A DNA stretch of 64,000 bases, taken from contig CM056742.1 of the NCBI GenBank assembly GCA_029851415.1, forward strand, positions 80,962,748-81,026,747, read 5' to 3'. A program made the translations under genes and the position numbers. The notes under the pieces are model-generated. The model was not told the origin of the DNA and searched no databases. It saw only the letters and a list, made by a program, of their open reading frames with translations. The stretch comes from Eretmocerus hayati. Its lineage: Eukaryota; Arthropoda; Insecta; Hymenoptera; Aphelinidae. Each line of letters starts with the position of its first letter. The stretch's first letter is position 1. Below, piece after piece: positions 24,699 to 34,178 of this stretch.

Positions 24699-24719
24699 TC
24701 CTTATTTGCGTGTCTGGAG
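24400..24719 (+). repeat. Polinton terminal inverted repeat, left
   Basis: Matches 44399-44062 in inverted order almost base for base, apart from a CT microsatellite of different length (24667-24696 here). The inner boundary is TTATTTGCGTGTCTGGAG. It contains CTATATATAC followed by an ATGCAAAT octamer at about 24551-24574, which could serve as a promoter reading inward (inference). Confidence 0.95.
24667..24696. repeat. CT microsatellite inside the left terminal repeat
   Basis: A run of CT dinucleotides in the left repeat; the matching GA run on the right is longer. Length differences here explain most of the 18-bp size difference of the two terminal repeats. Confidence 0.85.
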
Positions 24720-25681
24720 GACAAACGAGATGTATATAGTCAGTTTTAACGCGACTGCATCTCGAACCCGAGCTGCCGAAGCAGCGCCCGGCATCTCGGG
24801 TACGAGATGTTACAGAACACCATAGGGCTCCATATGCTAGCATCGGTCACTACAGGTAGGTACGCGCTCAGCGAGTAATGATGTCTCATTAATTATCTTG
24901 CAGGCGAGCGCAGCGCGGGCCGGGGAAAGAAGTCGATCTGATTATCATGCGATCGCGAGCATTCTCCTTTGGAGAGAGGGGCCACCTCGTGAAGTGATGC
25001 GCATCATGCACTTCAAACGAGCATACTTTTGAATGTGATCAAGATCGTAATAATAATATTCTGTGTATAAGCGCAAGCGCCTATACACAGAAGCATCTTT
25101 TGAGCAAGAAAGCTTGATGCTTAATACCAGTCGAGGGCACAGTTTTCAGAGGAAGAATCTGCATATCCATCATGGCTTCGAAGAGAGAGAGAGAGAGACA
25201 ATATAGTCTCTCTTTTTCCGAATATTTCACATACTCATGATGGCCGATTCAAATCCACACGAGAGAGACAATGTATTCCTCCCCAAAATACTCTGCATAT
25301 CCATGATGGCCACAGAGGAGCAATGTATTCTCTTTCGAATGCTATGTCTACAACATCCGACGGCAATTCACAATAAACTCACCGTTGACTATTTATTTTT
25401 GAAAAATATTGATTATGTATTTAATATGATTATTGGGTACATCAATAGGTTTTCGTACATCATTCGGTATCAGCTTCGTTGCCACTATCGATGGACAATG
25501 ATTGCATATCATTCTGTATGTGGTGCGTGATATCAACATCATTTTTCACGATTAAAATTTCAAAAAAATTTTCTCCACATGCACATCTCAATCCGTAAGT
25601 GAGAGATGTGCTTGGTGTCAATAGTTGCATTACTTGTATTACAAAAATAGGAGGGCTACCGATAAAGTCCTCCGTCTCCGG
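24720..25681. other. sub-terminal non-coding region of the Polinton
   Basis: About 960 bp without a supported gene. It carries the palindrome at 25059-25092, two imperfect direct repeats with CATGATGGCC near 25225-25310, and GAGAGAGACAATAT words. A possible origin or regulatory region; this is inference from position only. Confidence 0.5.
25059..25092. repeat. strong hairpin, TTCTGTGTATA arms
   Basis: The arms TTCTGTGTATA and TATACACAGAA are exact complements; inside them GCGC-AA-GCGC pairs again, leaving one A/C mismatch. It is the most stable small hairpin I noticed in the element and lies about 660 bp inside the left terminus. Confidence 0.85.
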
Positions 25682-26970
25682 TTAAAAGCTCCTTTCCTCA
25701 TGCTCAATGATGGAGTATGTCACGGTCTGTGAAAATATTATCGTGTGAGATGACAACTCTACCGCATGGTGTAATTAAATTTTCCTACTCACGTGCCCGA
25801 ATGCACATTCCGTGTGGTAAATCACAAGCTCTTCGTCGTAAACGATTTCACTGACTCTGATTTGTCTGAGTACATTAACATGGTGATTCATTCTAAGCAG
25901 TAAGCCGGGACATATGTATTCTCTTGTGCCGATCTAGATGAATAAAATGGGTATATTCTTTTCTTTTTTTTTCATCAAAAAATATTTGAAAGTAAAACTC
26001 ACGATGCCACAATGTTGACAAAAGACTGGCGCAACCATATACCCTGATTCAGGCATAAGAAATGTACCATCACCCTGTTCACGACTCAATCCAACCGTCC
26101 TCATTAATGTCGGATCTCGAAATACTGTGATGTCGAAGCTCTTTTGGGAAAATTTTGCCCAATTAGTTTTTTGACGCGATTGATGGGTTGACTGATGAGA
26201 ATGGAAAGTTTACCTCAAGACACTGTACACACTCAAACCGTTTATCTAAGAACGATTTTTCCACAATGCCCCAGTCGTAGTCTGAAATTACGCCATATTC
26301 GTTTTCCATCCGCCAGTCCGGATTGCGTTGACCCTCTAGTCTATAATACATGACCCATCTCCCTAATTCAACGATTTCTTCCCTAGCTATTCCGCTTCGG
26401 GGTGGGAGTCCCATTCTCCCAACATCTGCAATAATAATACACACTTGATCACTTGTTTCACAAAATTTTGCACACACTAGCACATCTTCTCACATTCATG
26501 AAGCATTCCACGACGTCTTGCAAACGACGGGCGGGACATTTTCTCTCTTTCTTTTATTTTTTTTTTCAAATCAATACCGCACGCTCACGCAAAAGAATCA
26601 GCGCGATGTCACCTCTGCGTACAGTGGCGAGGTACTGACCAGAGCTGTTCTTTTTTTACTCAACAGATCCCCCATGCATACCTTATACCCAGCTCCCGCA
26701 TGTCAAGCAGATGGAAATCAATCTTCCAATCACCCAAGATGAATCTCGTCCAGCGTCGGAATAGGCTTCCATGGTCCAAGCGCCACTCGTGCCTGTTTGT
26801 ATTGTACCATCAAACGATGCAAGAGTGATGCATTGGAGCTGGTTGCTCTCAGCATCTTCTCTCTTGAGCCTCTTTGGTAACCAGGCATACTCGATGCCAC
26901 CCGACGGGAACCTTCGCTGCGCGATCACATCTATCTTCTCACCTGCGTAAAGTGCGGCTAGTCTCAACAT
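25682..26970 (-). CDS. five-exon gene with paired Cys motifs, unknown function
   Basis: Proposed exons: 26970-26943, 26425-26214, 26140-26003, 25933-25793, 25726-25682, giving 187 residues. The donors are G|GTGAGA, GAG|GTAAAC, ATC|GTGAGT and CAC|GTGAGT, and each junction keeps the frame. Introns are 517, 73, 69 and 66 nt; the 73-nt one has a CTAAT branch-like site. The protein has CVQC (exon 2) and CQHCG (exon 3), a likely zinc-binding arrangement, plus acidic and aromatic stretches. I do not recognise the family. The first exon is the weakest part: its frame also stays open without splicing until 26683, and another ATG lies at 27091 in a different frame. It is the gene nearest the left terminus and reads outward. 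Confidence 0.6.
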
Positions 26971-27091
26971 GGTTCTGAACGACTGATGTTTTTATTTCTC
27001 TCATCGTTCGAACAGAATCATGTATGAGTTTGTCACCGATTAATTCGAGCAGAACACTTTTCTTTCCTCGATCACGTTGTGATTTAGGCAT

Positions 27092-27741
27092 ATCTCTTTC
27101 AATTATTACACAGTGCATTTAATATACCATGGGAAGAATTAAATGTTCAGAGTAATAATGGACAGAGACACCATTCTTCATCTTCTTTTTCTTCTTTCTT
27201 CAATTCTCAATTTTTCGGTGAAATTAACCATCTTTCTTCCATACCTTCTAGATGATCTCTATAATTATGACTCAATAGATAGATCTTCCAAAGATATGAA
27301 AGACAGCATGGTTTCCAGAGTGTGATGTTTATGCCTGTCGTATGCCCCATATCTCATCTCGTTGATTTGCTATGTTCCCCTTCAATCCACCACGCACTTT
27401 TTCGATTTTGGATAACACTGAAAAAGTGCGTGGTAGATCAGACGGGTCACAGCCGGTTTTATTTTCTCTCTCTTATATTACACAGTGATATTTTTACAAT
27501 ATTGATTGTTTGAACAATTGATAGTAAACACTGATATCATGACTAGAATAACTCTGATATATATCTTGGATATACGTGTTATCCTACACTGATACATATA
27601 TCATCCATAAAAGATACATCAAATTTATAACTTTGAAACGGATACAAATTACTTCCATCACCCGTATGAACTTATTCCACCTTCCATAAGCGATACATAA
27701 GATTTATAATTCTAATACTATCATACATCACCAATATAGTC
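27092..27741. other. intergenic region of the Polinton
   Basis: About 650 bp of AT-rich DNA between two minus-strand genes. Apart from the hairpin at 27390-27433 I see repeated GATACAT and TTTATAA words near 27590-27720 but no open frame worth reporting. Confidence 0.45.
27390..27433. terminator. 14-bp perfect hairpin between two minus-strand genes
   Basis: The arms CCACGCACTTTTTC and GAAAAAGTGCGTGG are exact complements with a 16-nt loop. It lies between the end of the gene at 27742 and the start of the gene at 26970. It could act in 3'-end formation or as a structural element; there is no direct evidence of termination. Confidence 0.5.
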
Positions 27742-28872
27742 TTACTTTTCCCGTCTCAACTTAATTTTAATGTTGTATAGTATGTCGTCTAAGCAGTTTG
27801 CAATTATGCTGTGCTCCGCAGCACCATCTCTATTACTGTCTTTCAAAAATTGAATTACTTGCAATTTATCATCAAGCTGTATTTTTTTCTCTCTCGCACT
27901 CTTCTCAATGAATTTTCGCAGCGATTTGAATGTCCTGGACAGACTCAAGTCCAAGTCCATGAACTCGATATACTTCATTTCTACAAAACTGTCAACGACG
28001 ATCATACTCAAAAAATTGTCTAGGGTCGAATAGATCTCATTGTTTTCGTGTGTCAAGGTGATTCTGTTATAGTACATCCTTTTTTCATAATACATAGTAA
28101 TATTCGAACCAATATCGCAGCCTGACAATAAATTTTGTTTACAATCGTCGTCATTTTTCAAATTTTGAAGGTACTCGACAAGCTTTCCCCACGAAACTTT
28201 ATTCAAAGCCAGTCTTTTTCGACCATTCCTCAAATATATTTGGAATAGTGATTTACTGTCATTTATGTTCATTGTTACCTCAATCCTTAGTGTTTGACGA
28301 CAAGCCCTGAGCCACTCGCTCACATGTTTCATCTCCTTTTTGCTATACAGTCGAACGGAATGAAAACAAAATGAAACATTAGTTTATACACACAAGCGCG
28401 CTCACTGCCGACTCTTTGTACATAAATATGTGATTTACCTAGTTTGAATGGTGATAGATGATGTATTTTCAATGTGGTAAGTTTCCCTCTGCTCATCTTC
28501 GTATTCCGATATATAGCCCTCGCTGTTCCCCTCTGCCTCTTCTTCTTCTCCACTATTGTTACCTGTCGATATTCTCGGCGATTGGGTCGGTGGCGTCAGA
28601 ACGTCTGAGAAAGATAATCTTCTCTTCCGTGATGGTGATGCACCGACGTTTGCTACGGGCAAGTAATGCGACAGCAATCCTGCTGGTCCTGGATTTTGTG
28701 TTGTTGTTGCTGAATTAAGAGACATAGATATAGGTATATTTCTACCCCTGCATTCACTGTTCCACACGAATTGGGCCAGGGACACGGCCGGTGGGCATGG
28801 TGGTATATTTGCCGGGGGTATCTCACTCGGTGCTGAAATCCAACTACCTGATTTGCCAGACGACATATTCAT
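27742..28872 (-). CDS. two-exon Polinton gene of unknown function
   Basis: Exon 1 is 28872-28439 and exon 2 is 28342-27742, giving 344 residues. The 96-nt intron has donor AG|GTAAAT, a CTAAT branch-like site about 37 nt before the acceptor, a pyrimidine-rich tract and acceptor TATAG. The frame is kept across the junction, and the unspliced frame stops right after the donor. The N-terminal half is Pro/Ser-rich with an acidic run (GEEEEAEG) and a basic SRKRR motif resembling a nuclear localisation signal. The C-terminal half is a mixed, probably helical domain ending in basic residues. It starts 3 nt after the stop of the neighbouring gene at 28876-29301. Family not recognised. Confidence 0.65.
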
Positions 28873-28875
28873 GAA

Positions 28876-29301
28876 TTAATCTCGCTGTTTTGAGGTGGAT
28901 GCGCACGTAGTCGGCTCAGCACTCTCTTGTCTATCCTCTTCCTCGCTCTCGCTTGAACCCGACTCTTCCTCGAGCGTGTCGTAAAACTTCATTCTGTTGT
29001 ACTTACCGATGGGGCAGAACCTGCAGTACGTCGAACCACCCTTTTTATTCAATCTCTGCAAGTAATGATCCCTTTCTTCAGATATCGAGTCCAGAGTACA
29101 CTTTGGTGCGTAAATTGAGAATTTTTTATTCTTTTTCGTTTTCCCGTCACTCGGCTCGCATAAAGTTAGAACGAGACAGTCGCCCCATCCACTATCGACT
29201 ATCTTTGCAGCCAAAACACGGTCACGTATTTTTTTATCGAGGGTATTGAGTTTTACAGTTGGCGCAAATTTTCCCGCCCGATTCACACTTTGCCACGACA
29301 T
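28876..29301 (-). CDS. small acidic-tailed protein, possible nucleic-acid-binding fold
   Basis: 141 residues. The N-terminal 80 residues have the pattern of alternating short strands (KLNTLDKKIRDRV, then DSGWGDCLVLTLCE, then KFSIYAPKCTL), which recalls OB-fold single-strand-binding proteins; this is a weak inference. A CRFC pair follows, then a strongly acidic Glu/Ser tail (about residues 112-130) as seen in many DNA-binding proteins. A TATA-like TTATATATAAAG lies 30-41 nt upstream. The stop is 3 nt before the next gene's ATG, so the two may share a transcript. Confidence 0.6.
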   Translation of the reverse strand: MSWQSVNRAGKFAPTVKLNTLDKKIRDRVLAAKIVDSGWGDCLVLTLCEPSDGKTKKNKKFSIYAPKCTLDSISEERDHYLQRLNKKGGSTYCRFCPIGKYNRMKFYDTLEEESGSSESEEEDRQESAEPTTCASTSKQRD

Positions 29302-29330
29302 CGTGAATTATGTGGCAGTCATTCCCATGA

Positions 29331-29342
29331 CTTTATATATAA
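29331..29342 (-). promoter_or_regulatory. TATA-like box upstream of the 28876-29301 gene
   Basis: TTATATATAAAG on the minus strand, about 30 nt before the ATG at 29301. The start of transcription would then lie very close to the start codon, giving a very short leader. Confidence 0.5.
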
Positions 29343-29935
29343 CCCTCATGATACAGGAAAGTGGGGATGATTTGGGCAGATGCAACAATTGCTCCCACTG
29401 TAACTCTGCCGTGAGCGATCGGTGGGACAAATCAAGAATGAATTTCATTGCCTGAAATACATGTCAAAGAGGAGAAAAATCAACGTTTTGGGATGCTGCG
29501 CGATCCACTGCAGACGTCTCATGTTATAATATGCAAAATAATCACTCAGACTTGTGCATAATTGTTGACGGACATCATCAAAATTCGAAGAATTTTAATG
29601 CACTAACAAGAATTTAGATGAGAAGAATCCAACGTTATTCTGAATCCAATATTATTCCGTTTCACTCGGATGTCGAGGAGCTCTCGAATAAATCCGGGAG
29701 CCTCAAAAGCCTCTGTCTATGAGACAAAAAATCGAGCGGTTCAAACCCAATATGAGCGCTTGCCAGGATTTTGTATACCCAAGTGCGTTCATGGGGATGC
29801 TCCCTTGAGTCTGTATTAGAATTTTTAGCTTTTTTTCATATGAGTAGGATCGGATTGAATGTTAATAACTTCACCCGCCTCACAAATTGTTGAATTACCA
29901 AAATTCATTCATTAGAAATCTGATTCACGAAATAT
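29343..29935. other. intergenic region of the Polinton
   Basis: About 590 bp between the integrase stop and the next gene's promoter, without an open frame or clear repeat. Confidence 0.45.
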
Positions 29936-30892
29936 TTAGACAAGATCCGTCTTGCATATCCAACTATTTTGTTTCTCCGGTAACCCTAGCCATTTAATGA
30001 GAACTTGATCACCTTTGCGTTTCAAGATCTTCTCAACGAGATAGACGCTCGGGTCTCTTACGGAAGCAAGCTCTTGCTCGTAAAATGCTCCCGCTATTCG
30101 TGCACCGTCGCTATCTTGGAGTTAATAAGTGACTGGGTTTGTATTTTGCACTCGAATTACTTTGAATATCTCTGTGCCCCAATTGCCCGTGTAAGATTTA
30201 TCGAATATCGATTTATTTTTAGATACTCTCACATCGTCACCCAGTTTGAATTTGTGTTTCTGAACAGCATCCCTTCTACAGTATACTGTGGATAGGAGCT
30301 TCGAGACAATATCTCTCTGTTTTGAAGATTTTTTCCAGACGTCGAAAGGTTTCATGCCAATGGTTCGATGGATCGTGTGTTTATTGTACTCATCCAGCAC
30401 GTCTGGTAATACATCAATCCATTTGTAAGATCCACGCAGCGAGAAAATTTTGAATAATTTTTCTTTCAAACTCCGGATCATTCTCTCTGCAAAACACGCT
30501 TTAGTCAAACTATACGTGGAATAGAAGTTGATACCGTTCTTCTCTACAAGATTCAAAAAGTCCTTGTTATAAAATTCCTTACCTCTGTCAGCTTGCAAAT
30601 TTTTAGGCACCCGGTTTGCTCTTTTGAGTATATTTTGAAAGGCTTTTGTAACATCCGGACCGGATTTGGATCTGAGAGACTCTGCCCAAGCGTGTTTGGA
30701 GAACGCATCTGTAACAACTAAGATATATTTGTAATTCCTATTCACTCTTGCGTACTGAATCATGACAGCCAAATCCATGTGCCATAATTCGTCTACATCT
30801 CTCAGTTCAACCCGTCGGCGAAGAAAATTTCGTCTAGCTGGTGCGTGCAGCTCTTGCACAAGTTGAATCTTTTCTGGGCTGTACTCATTCAT
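29936..30892 (-). pseudogene. Polinton integrase with chromodomain, one in-frame stop
   Basis: The RVE-type integrase would insert the linear element into host DNA. The catalytic core shows the three acidic residues: Asp in WHMDLAV, Asp in LQADRGKEF and Glu in FAERMIRSLK. The frame then meets TAA at 30122-30124. Beyond it the same frame stays open to a natural stop at 29936-29938 and encodes a chromodomain (LVEKILKRKG and IKWLGL, then a conserved Trp), the usual C-terminal targeting module of Polinton integrases. Total frame is 318 codons including the interruption. Its ATG overlaps the end of the upstream coiled-coil gene by 8 nt. Truncated, it would keep the catalytic core but lose the chromodomain. 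Confidence 0.92.
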
Positions 30893-31193
30893 TTTCTTTC
30901 GCTAACTCTCTCTCCCGCCATTGTTGCAAATCGATTATTTTGATTTTATTATCTTTGAGATTCTCCATCGCTATTTGAAGCCCATTTCGTATATTTGCGT
31001 AATTTTTTTCGTGATCAAGATCTCTTTCTCGAAATTTTGCATCAATCTCGCCCACGAGCTTCTGAAATTGGTCATGCAAAATTTCCACTTTTAGCGCAAT
31101 TTCACCGAGCTTGAGTCTGTCATTTGTCAAAGATGTCTCGTTGAAAATACCAACGCCCACGCCTGTGGAACCCCCAAACTTATCTATATTCAT
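30885..31193 (-). CDS. short coiled-coil protein upstream of integrase
   Basis: 102 residues: a Gly-rich N-terminus (GGSTGVGVGIF) followed by about 75 residues of charged heptad-like sequence. Its last codons overlap the integrase start, so both are probably on one mRNA. A TATA box (TATAAAAAGG) sits about 35 nt upstream. Function unknown; a structural or scaffolding role would fit a small coiled coil next to virion genes, but this is inference. Confidence 0.65.
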   Translation of the reverse strand: MNIDKFGGSTGVGVGIFNETSLTNDRLKLGEIALKVEILHDQFQKLVGEIDAKFRERDLDHEKNYANIRNGLQIAMENLKDNKIKIIDLQQWRERELAKENE

Positions 31194-31224
31194 TTTGCCA
31201 CTGACATTAATCAGACGAGTTCTA

Positions 31225-31234
31225 CCTTTTTATA
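31225..31234 (-). promoter_or_regulatory. TATA box for the coiled-coil/integrase unit
   Basis: TATAAAAAGG on the minus strand, 32-41 nt before the ATG at 31193; a near-canonical TATA element. Confidence 0.6.
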
Positions 31235-31307
31235 CTCATCTCGTGAGAAGAACGATTGGGGAGTGGGGATCTGACATTATACGTTAAATATTTCTAATTC
31301 GAGTAAT

Positions 31308-32017
31308 TTATTGAACTGAGCTAGACATCATGTTATACTTAAGATGAGCCATGAATTGTACACTTCTCAAAGTACACTTATATTGCGTATTGTCGTGATA
31401 CGGACATTCTGAATATTCATAGTCATCTGCATAGTAATTCATCAGGTCGATGTTGTGCTCGCCGAATATATTTCTTATGATGAACTTCGGATTATTCACG
31501 AAGAACGCTGGCAAGATGCCTGTCAGCCACCGTTTTTTTTTCTTCTGAAGAGACGTAGACACATGTTGCTTCATTCGTCGACCAAGCTTCTTCGAAAATT
31601 CTCCCAATCAGTTTAGTTTTCGAGAACCAAGGTTTATTTTCTTTGCTCCATTTCAAATTATGTTCATAATTAGTTGCGTAGCGCACCCTTCGCGAATCTC
31701 TCCATGATAAGTCTGCAAATTCGAATGGTGGGGCGAATAAATAATGGGCTAGCCCACCCACATCACCATCGCGATACCGAACATAATCGAGTACAGCAGC
31801 TTCCTTCACCACAAAAGTTTTGCCACCGACGACGAATCCTTCCAAATCGATGAATATGATGTTTGGCTCGGTGCAGATGGATTGATTTGCATGCGTCAAG
31901 AATAGCTTGGATCTTGAGCTGCCACAATGATCGGAAGATACCTCGTCTCCTTTGTCCTCTTCCGATTCTTCTCCTTCTTCTTGCTGCTGCTGCTAACCGA
32001 TGAGAATTGTGATTCAT
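31308..32017 (-). pseudogene. IFIDLEGF-motif protein, frameshifted at an A9 run
   Basis: The coding signal starts around 31899 (ICTEPNIIFIDLEGF) and runs to about 31540. After a run of nine A residues (minus strand, 31533-31541) the meaningful frame changes and continues to 31308, ending in a Cys/His segment (CPYHDNTQYKC). Together the two parts give some 200 residues. The D-x-E in a hydrophobic strand recalls the first motif of DEDD exonucleases, but I cannot confirm the rest. Similar proteins occur widely next to insect transposons (from memory). The N-terminus is unresolved: an ATG follows directly on the capsid gene's stop, but in a different frame across a GCA/AGA-rich stretch. Confidence 0.55.
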
Positions 32018-33241
32018 TCAAATGATCTTGTGGACAATATTGGTCATTGGGCTATACTCGGGAATCTTATCATGCATAATTAAGCAGAAAGCGCACGTAT
32101 TTTTCGGAATATTTCCTTTCGTTTCAAATTCCAGACGTATGTCCACGACTGCGTTCTTAAGGGACTCGACTTGGCGCGAGCAATCAATCACGACAATAGG
32201 ATAGTTATCCTCAAAATCACTCCTTTTGAATAAGCTCACATCTTCTGCCGTATTGTAGTAAGACCTCCGAAATGATTTGTACATTTGATATAGTAGGGCG
32301 GTGTTCTTTTTCGACGCCCTATCGATATTCAGTGATTCGTATGGGTAGATTTCTGAATTCAGGAAGAGTTTCACGTTTGAAAGTTTGCAATGATCAAAAC
32401 GTGTTGCGTATGCTTTTTTATTATTCTTGCGTTGAGTTTGGAGAGCTAGTATCACATATCTCGGCTCTTCTAACTGATTCGTGGATTTGACTGCCCAAAC
32501 ATGCTTGTCTGCCTCTTGAAGCATGGGTAGCTCAATGAGCTCCCAGCACCTAAAATTAATTGGTACAAACGCGTTCCGTTCCACTATTTTGAGCATATTC
32601 AACTTCACTATATCATTGAGAATGATGTGTGGAACACACCACTGTAATCTAGATAACGTCACGGTAGGATTGCAAGTATCTTTCGTGACGACGAAACAAT
32701 TATCGTCCGACTTGGCTCTAATCAATATTAACTCGAGCTTTGCATGAATGATGATTTTCCTATAATCTTCGCAAAACCCTAAAAGTCTATGCAAGGGTAG
32801 ACAGAAATTAAATTTGTGAGCCGGCGTTATTGTAAAATTACTCGTATCCCAGCCACCACTCGACGCAGAGCCTTCTTCTTGGGGTGAGAGCGACAAGTAA
32901 TACTTGAGAGTTGACGTTATACCAACATTTTTGATCGCATCAATTTCAACACCATTTAGTTCGAGTCGAATTTCGTCGAATAAATATGAGACAAAATTAT
33001 TGACGGCCACAATGTGGTCTTCATTCTCGAAATCTATCGTACCCTCTATGTAAAGGTAACTTTGGCTCGGCAATAAGTATAAATCGTTTGAATTTATCAC
33101 GATTCTAATTTCATCGTTCAAATGGAAATTCATGAGATTGTAAGGCGAATAGAATCTTACGTCTCTCTTTGTGATGCTCTCATCCATTTGAGGTCTTGCG
33201 AGAATATCAAGTGGGTTTCCAGCTAGTGCCATTGTTGCCAT
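32018..33241 (-). CDS. Polinton major capsid protein (double jelly roll)
   Basis: About 407 residues from the ATG at 33241, chosen because the frame further upstream begins only with a non-ATG codon. The sequence follows the known Polinton major capsid pattern: an N-terminal region leading into DVRFYSPYNLMNF, a first jelly roll with IRIVINSNDLYLLPSQSYLYI and SYLFDEIRLELNGVEID, a central LLGFCEDY region, and a C-terminal strand set ending CAFCLIMHDKIPEYSPMT. It would assemble as pseudo-hexameric capsomers in an icosahedral shell. No stop or frameshift was seen. The TGA is immediately followed by the ATG of the next frame. A TATA-like box lies near 33382-33389. Confidence 0.9.
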   Translation of the reverse strand: MATMALAGNPLDILARPQMDESITKRDVRFYSPYNLMNFHLNDEIRIVINSNDLYLLPSQSYLYIEGTIDFENEDHIVAVNNFVSYLFDEIRLELNGVEIDAIKNVGITSTLKYYLSLSPQEEGSASSGGWDTSNFTITPAHKFNFCLPLHRLLGFCEDYRKIIIHAKLELILIRAKSDDNCFVVTKDTCNPTVTLSRLQWCVPHIILNDIVKLNMLKIVERNAFVPINFRCWELIELPMLQEADKHVWAVKSTNQLEEPRYVILALQTQRKNNKKAYATRFDHCKLSNVKLFLNSEIYPYESLNIDRASKKNTALLYQMYKSFRRSYYNTAEDVSLFKRSDFEDNYPIVVIDCSRQVESLKNAVVDIRLEFETKGNIPKNTCAFCLIMHDKIPEYSPMTNIVHKII

Positions 33242-33380
33242 TTTTACGAACCATGAAACCGAGTGAACGCAAGAATGATACGTTGCGCCGACTGAGGATA
33301 CTGCCCTTTTTTGTGCACGCACGATGTTTTGCTCTAGACTGATTTCGTTTGCGAATGAGTGCCTGTGGCAGGTGAGCTGC

Positions 33381-33390
33381 GTTATATATG
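33381..33390 (-). promoter_or_regulatory. TATA-like box upstream of the major capsid gene
   Basis: CATATATAAC on the minus strand, about 140 nt before the chosen ATG and inside the intergenic gap after the penton gene's stop. Confidence 0.4.
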
Positions 33391-33391
33391 A

Positions 33392-34147
33392 TCATTCCCT
33401 CCCCTTTTTCCTCAGATGAATGTTCAATGTAATTTCTTCCTCGCGAAAATTTGCAAGGTCCCCGTTCAAATCACAGATTGATACGACAATGTTCTGTATA
33501 GTACTAACTCGAACTGGAAGATATATTACGGGTGAAGGAACTATAGTTATTTTGTAGCCAACGGGTACTGACGGCGAAAATGAGTGAAGCGTGTGGCTCT
33601 CTTGCCCATTCAAGTATGAGCCGGTAACAATATCACAGTCTACTCGTATGACATTAGCTTTAATGATATTCACCGGGTAAGTGGACTCATGCCACTGCAT
33701 AGATTTCAAAACTGTACCAAGTACTGATTTCCTACAAAATCCGAGCAATGCTCCGATGTTATTGAGCTTGGAAAAATCAATGTCGAAATGACTAAATATC
33801 TCTGTTTTCAACGTGTTTCTGTTCCCTCTGATAACAATCGGGTATTTTTCCTCTTTTTTGACGAGTTTGGGTTCATTTGCACCCACTACTACAACGCCGC
33901 TACGTACAGTGATTTCCGAACGCAACCACTCTCCAATATCACTTAGTTCATAAAAACCGATTGGGATCTCCAACACTTGACCATTTCCGTAATAAAATTT
34001 ATTGTTGCTCGCGTCGATGTTTGGAATGGAATTGTATGTGCTGAAATTGATTAAACCTAATTCGTAGTTCTGACCGTCTTTTATAGCGGGATAAATGGGG
34101 TGTTCAAGAATCGATGATTGACCCGATAACATGTAAAGGTTCGACAT
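33392..34147 (-). CDS. Polinton minor capsid protein (penton-like)
   Basis: 251 residues, close to the usual size of the Polinton single-jelly-roll protein that forms capsid vertices. Diagnostic stretches are the N-terminal NYELGLINFSTYNSIPN, the central LGFCRKSV, the IIKANVIRVDCDIVTGSYLNG segment (hallmark of the family), SFSPSVPVGYKI, and a C-terminal basic strand with EEITLNIHLRKK. The frame is intact. It starts 31 nt after the protease gene and precedes the major capsid gene, so the virion genes are contiguous on one strand. Confidence 0.88.
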   Translation of the reverse strand: MSNLYMLSGQSSILEHPIYPAIKDGQNYELGLINFSTYNSIPNIDASNNKFYYGNGQVLEIPIGFYELSDIGEWLRSEITVRSGVVVVGANEPKLVKKEEKYPIVIRGNRNTLKTEIFSHFDIDFSKLNNIGALLGFCRKSVLGTVLKSMQWHESTYPVNIIKANVIRVDCDIVTGSYLNGQESHTLHSFSPSVPVGYKITIVPSPVIYLPVRVSTIQNIVVSICDLNGDLANFREEEITLNIHLRKKGRE

Positions 34148-34178
34148 GACTGATTACTATGAGACGTTATTCCCGTAT

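Noticed and set aside
26192..26213. A 22-nt GT-AG gap as a mini-intron in the Cys-pair gene
   Set aside because: Too short for splicing in animals; a 73-nt intron using the acceptor at 26141 keeps the frame and contains a CTAAT site.
26683..26970. 95-residue frame read straight through the proposed 517-nt intron
   Set aside because: Kept as a doubt, but splicing at the strong GCAG|GTGAGA donor to 26425 gives a continuous frame with the Cys-pair exons, which the unspliced reading does not.
31763..32017. Arg-rich frame starting right after the capsid stop
   Set aside because: The low-complexity GCA/AGA stretch creates it; the conserved IFIDLEGF reading lies in another frame. The ATG itself may still be the start of that gene if a frame change occurs.
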